A DNA stretch of 64,000 nucleotides from Kribbella sp. VKM Ac-2568 (GTDB lineage Bacteria > Actinomycetota > Actinomycetes > Propionibacteriales > Kribbellaceae), in NCBI RefSeq assembly GCF_004345365.1, contig NZ_SLVF01000002.1:558001-622000 (forward strand), in the 5' to 3' direction. Under the pieces are notes generated by a model. That model was not told the DNA's origin and did no database searches. It saw only the letters and a program-made list of their open reading frames with translations. Below are positions 61,146-64,000 of this stretch, one piece after another; the stretch's first letter is position 1, and every line of letters starts with the position of its first letter. Made by a program: the position numbers and the translations under genes.

Positions 61146-61538
61146 ATGTCCGACAACCAACAGAACCTGGTTGGAGTGCGCTACATGGTCAACGACGTCG
61201 AGTCCTCGCTCGATTTCTACACGCGCCACCTCGGGTTCACGCTCAGAATGAATGCCGCGCCGGCCTTCGCCGACGTAGTCAGGGGCAATCTGCGGCTGCT
61301 TCTGAGCGGGCCAACGAGCTCAGCCGGCCGAGCGATGCCGGACGGCACCGTCCCCGGCCCAGGCGGGTGGAACCGTATCCACCTCACTGTGAGCGACCTC
61401 GCGGCCGAAGTAGATCGTCTCCGTACCGCGGGCGTCGACTTCCGCAACGACATCGTCACCGGCCCGGGCGGACAGCAGATCCTGCTGGAAGATCCATCCG
61501 GCAACGTCGTGGAGCTGTTCCAACAGGCCCGCGACTGA
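61146..61538 (+). CDS. VOC (glyoxalase/dioxygenase) family protein
   Basis: 130 residues; AAGGAG lies before ATG 61146. Two beta-alpha-beta-beta-beta modules: GVRYMVNDVESSLDFYTRHL and NRIHLTVSDLAAEVDRLRTA, ending QILLEDPSGNVVELFQQARD. His in the second module and the final Glu match metal-site positions, while the first-module ligand is unclear. The function could be glyoxalase-like, extradiol-type or resistance. It is divergent from the sigma gene and a candidate target. Confidence 0.9.
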   Translation: MSDNQQNLVGVRYMVNDVESSLDFYTRHLGFTLRMNAAPAFADVVRGNLRLLLSGPTSSAGRAMPDGTVPGPGGWNRIHLTVSDLAAEVDRLRTAGVDFRNDIVTGPGGQQILLEDPSGNVVELFQQARD

Positions 61539-61590
61539 TCGCCGATCGGCCACTTCCTCCCAGCCCACACCCGTACTCGCGCTCACAGGC

Positions 61591-61619
61591 TGACTCCGTA
61601 GCTGGGTCCAGGGTTGACG
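61591..61619 (+). promoter_or_regulatory. Degenerate MerR-type operator/promoter
   Basis: TGACTCCGTAGCTGGGTCCA followed by GGGTTGACG resembles MerR-family operators (TTGACTCCGTAC...GTACGG.GT). The second half-site is degraded (TCCAGGGT instead of GTACGGGGT). It directly precedes the decayed MerR-like frame at 61628. Confidence 0.45.
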
Positions 61620-61627
61620 ATGGGATC

Positions 61628-61849
61628 ATGCGAACCACCGAGCCGGCCGACCAGGCCGGAGTGAACCCCGAGACGCTGAGCTACGACGATCGCCGCGGCC
61701 GGCCAACCAGCCGGCGGCACCCCGTGAAGACTGAGCGCCTGACGGACCCGTGCTCTGCCGCTGAATCCACCGCAGCACCAACACACCGGCGCTGCCGGCT
61801 GATGGCCGGCGTGCTCCCACGGGCCCGTAGCGTCCATGAATCCCCTTGA
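61628..61849 (+). pseudogene. Decayed MerR-family regulator
   Basis: The first 30 codons read MRTTEPADQAGVNPETLSYD then DRRGR, clearly derived from the MerR HTH start (MRT.ELA..AGVN.ETLRYYERRGL). Key residues are replaced (Arg-Tyr-Tyr-Glu by Ser-Tyr-Asp-Asp). After that the 73-codon frame loses similarity and ends. No mer or efflux genes follow. It is probably a relic together with its operator. Confidence 0.65.
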
Positions 61850-61955
61850 TCGTTCGCCGCCGGGTCGCGATCCCTTCACCGCCGGCGGGTGCGGGCATAT
61901 GGTCCGGCCGAGGGGTCTTTGTGCCCGCCCGCAACAATCTCTACGGAGCGTTGCC

Positions 61956-64000
61956 ATGAGAACTGCACGCACAGGGAGGGGGCTCCTGGCCATCGGTGTG
62001 GTGACGACCACCGTTCTCGCCATGACCATGGGCTCAGGCGCCAATGCCGCCGGCTCGCTGCCGAAGGCCGACCCGGACGCGCCCGCGGTCCAGGCCGAAC
62101 CGAGCCAGCGAGAGACGAAGGGCTTCTACGACGCGCGCACGCCGAGCGCGCGTGCGACGTACGCACAAGCCGCCAAGACGATGGCCAAGGAGGGCGCTGC
62201 CGCGGAGAAGTTCCGCGACTCGCTGGGCCCGCAGGGCATCGTCTCGGTGGACCCGGCGACCGGTACTCCGAAGCAGGTCGCCAAGCTCAACGGGTTCCTC
62301 ACCGGACCGAGCAGCAAGCCGCCGGCGCGGATCGTCTTCGACTACATCCGGGCGCATCCCGAGATCTTCCGGCTGACCGAGAACGACCTGCGGACGCTGC
62401 GGCTGCGCAAGGACTACCGCGACGTGGCCGGGTCCCACCACCTCTCCTGGGAGCAGTGGGTGAACGGCACCCCGCTCTTCGGCAACGGCATCATCGGGCA
62501 CGTCACCAAGCGCGGTGAGCTGATCGCCATCATGGGCTCGCCGGTGCCGGGTCTGGCCGGGCTCGCCGCCCGGGCAGGTGCCGCTTCGGTGACCGCGGAC
62601 AGCGCCCGCGCGGCTGCTGCCAAGGACGTCGGCGGCAAGGCGGCCGCGACCAGCGCGAAGACCGTCGCCGACGGTAAGAAGTGGGGCAACGGCGATTACG
62701 CCAAGCGGGTCTGGTTCTACACACAGGCCGGGCTGCGCATGGGCTGGGCGACCTACACCCAGGCCGGCGGCACGTTGATCTACAGCCATGTGATCGACGC
62801 GTCGACCGGCAGTGTCCTGTACCGCCGGCCGCTGGTCGACCACGCCAACGGCGATGGCCTGGTGACGGACTACTACCCAGGCGCGGCCAAGGGCGGCACC
62901 CAGCGGAAGGTCAACTTCTTCAAGGCCGGTTACCTGCAGAAGGGCGCCCAGACGCTCCAGGACGGTACATCGGTCAACGCGTTCGCCGACATCAACGACG
63001 ACGACCTGGCCAACACCGGTGAGACCGTCAAGGTGCCCGGCACGAGGACCACCGCGGAGTACCGGCTGGTGCCGTTCGCGAGCAACCCACAGTGCTCGCC
63101 CGCCTTCGTCTGCACCTGGGACCCGGCGACCGCGAACTCCTGGCGGACGAACCTGAACCAGGACGTGACCCAGGCGTTCTACCTTGCCAGCAACTTCCAC
63201 GACTACCTGCGGCGGTCGCCGATCGGGTTCACCGCCGCGGCGGGAAACTTCGAGACCACGGGCAGCGACCCGGTGCTGCTGAACGCGATCGACGGCGCGA
63301 ACACCCTCAACGGCCTGCCCGACGGCGGCCACGTCGACAACGCGAACATGAACACTCCGCCGGACGGCACCTCGCCGACCATGCAGATGTACCTGTTCCA
63401 CAACCCGGCCAACCCGGACGACCGGTTCGTGCCGACCAGTTCGGCGAACGACGCGAGCATCCTGTACCACGAGTACACCCACGGTCTGTCCAACCGGCTC
63501 GTGGTCGATGCCTCCGGCAACTCCACGCTGAACAGCGTGCAGGCCGGCGGCATGGGCGAGGGCTGGAGCGACTTCTACGCGATGGACAACCTGGTCGCCA
63601 AGGGCTTCCAGCCGAACAGCGGCCGGCGCGACGGCGAGGTCCGGGAAGGCACGTACACCGTGGCCGGCGGGCTGTTCCGCAAGGAGGCGATGGACTGCCG
63701 GGTCGGTTCGACCGCCTCGACCTGTGTCGCGCTCGACGGTACCCAGGGCGGTTACACCTTCGCCGACTTCCCGAACCTGGGCCTGCGTGGGCCTGAGGTG
63801 CACGACATCGGCGAGTTCTGGGCACAGGTGCTCTGGGACGTCCGGGAACGCTTCGGTCACACCAGGACGATCTCGCTGGTGACCCGGGCGATGGAGCTGT
63901 CCCCGCCCGACCCGTCGCTGCTGGACATGCGCAACGCGATCCTGCAGGCCGACCAGGTCGTCAACCGTGGCAAGGATGTCGCCACTCTCTGGCGGATCTT
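61956..64000 (+). CDS. M36 (fungalysin) metallopeptidase, 3' end outside window
   Basis: 681 codons are open to the window edge. The N-terminal signal peptide is RTARTGRGLLAIGVVTTTVL...ANA. An FTP-type propeptide follows (KLNGFLTGPSSKPPARIVFD, YIRAHPEIFRLTENDLRTLR). The catalytic domain has H505-EYTH in ILYHEYTHGLSNRLV and the third zinc ligand Glu535 in GGMGEGWSDFYAMDN, 30 residues on as in fungalysins. It is secreted, zinc-dependent and self-activated by propeptide removal. A C-terminal region may continue beyond 64000. A long antisense frame (62034-63860) is a shadow. Confidence 0.93.
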   Translation, partial: MRTARTGRGLLAIGVVTTTVLAMTMGSGANAAGSLPKADPDAPAVQAEPSQRETKGFYDARTPSARATYAQAAKTMAKEGAAAEKFRDSLGPQGIVSVDPATGTPKQVAKLNGFLTGPSSKPPARIVFDYIRAHPEIFRLTENDLRTLRLRKDYRDVAGSHHLSWEQWVNGTPLFGNGIIGHVTKRGELIAIMGSPVPGLAGLAARAGAASVTADSARAAAAKDVGGKAAATSAKTVADGKKWGNGDYAKRVWFYTQAGLRMGWATYTQAGGTLIYSHVIDASTGSVLYRRPLVDHANGDGLVTDYYPGAAKGGTQRKVNFFKAGYLQKGAQTLQDGTSVNAFADINDDDLANTGETVKVPGTRTTAEYRLVPFASNPQCSPAFVCTWDPATANSWRTNLNQDVTQAFYLASNFHDYLRRSPIGFTAAAGNFETTGSDPVLLNAIDGANTLNGLPDGGHVDNANMNTPPDGTSPTMQMYLFHNPANPDDRFVPTSSANDASILYHEYTHGLSNRLVVDASGNSTLNSVQAGGMGEGWSDFYAMDNLVAKGFQPNSGRRDGEVREGTYTVAGGLFRKEAMDCRVGSTASTCVALDGTQGGYTFADFPNLGLRGPEVHDIGEFWAQVLWDVRERFGHTRTISLVTRAMELSPPDPSLLDMRNAILQADQVVNRGKDVATLWRI

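Noticed and set aside
62034-63860. 608-codon open frame on the minus strand
   Set aside because: It is antisense to the M36 metallopeptidase, whose frame shows signal peptide, HEYTH and GEGWSD motifs. The minus frame has no recognisable domain and arises from GC-rich third positions.
1-64000. tRNA, rRNA, CRISPR, transposase, integrase or att site
   Set aside because: None recognised. Gene relics are present but without IS ends or target duplications that I could see.

Overview
The window is high-GC DNA with dense divergent and convergent gene pairs, many GTG starts, ATGA stop/start overlaps, three ECF sigma factors, large LuxR-type and TetR regulators, several orphan sensor kinases and Tat-type or lipoprotein export signals. 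This points to a soil actinomycete. The gene repertoire resembles Kribbella or a related Propionibacteriales genus, but that is inference from gene content; no rRNA or tRNA gene is present to place it.

Layout. 1-6.3 kb: a DUF4331/Tat/His-rich operon, a TetR-MFS-GNAT unit, and a first DGPF-protein plus ECF42-type sigma pair ending at a strong terminator. 6.4-15.3 kb: lipoate ligase, a large ATPase-LuxR regulator, a membrane-bound hydrolase overlapping an MFS exporter, and a methyltransferase. 15.3-20.8 kb: a remnant of a berberine-bridge-type oxidase, an FHA membrane protein, then the most unusual locus: a 1117-residue LodA-like (cysteine tryptophylquinone) oxidase fused to a von Willebrand A domain, followed by its LodB-like flavoprotein. 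20.9-29.2 kb: a minus-strand run kdpD-like kinase > pta > ackA > ydeP-like molybdoenzyme, the last interrupted by a one-base frameshift. 29.5-32.7 kb: a Bax-inhibitor-1 (YccA-like) protein, an FtsH-type protease and a small acidic protein. 32.7-37.8 kb: an ABC exporter translationally linked to a secreted YncE/phosphoesterase. 38-43 kb: TetR/SDR pair with two perfect operators, a RecQ helicase, a phosphodiesterase and an AlkA glycosylase. 43.4-50.7 kb: a triple-GAF kinase, aldo-keto reductase, DedA protein and GH13 glucosidase. 50.8-57.3 kb: two decayed histidine-kinase fragments, a lipoprotein, two hydrolases (one fused to a LuxR HTH), a pair of AhpD-like proteins and a second DGPF/ECF42 pair. 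57.4-64 kb: an ArsR-CDF zinc-type efflux unit with a leaderless, operator-covered start, an MFS protein, an ECF41/SigJ sigma factor opposite a VOC protein, a decayed MerR gene and the start of an M36 (fungalysin) metallopeptidase that runs off the window.

The region reads as accessory chromosome: self-contained regulator-plus-target modules, paralogous sigma modules and gene debris, with no phage, transposase, CRISPR or biosynthetic mega-cluster. All coordinates, motifs and overlaps were read from the sequence. Functions follow family resemblance recognised by eye and were not checked by database search.
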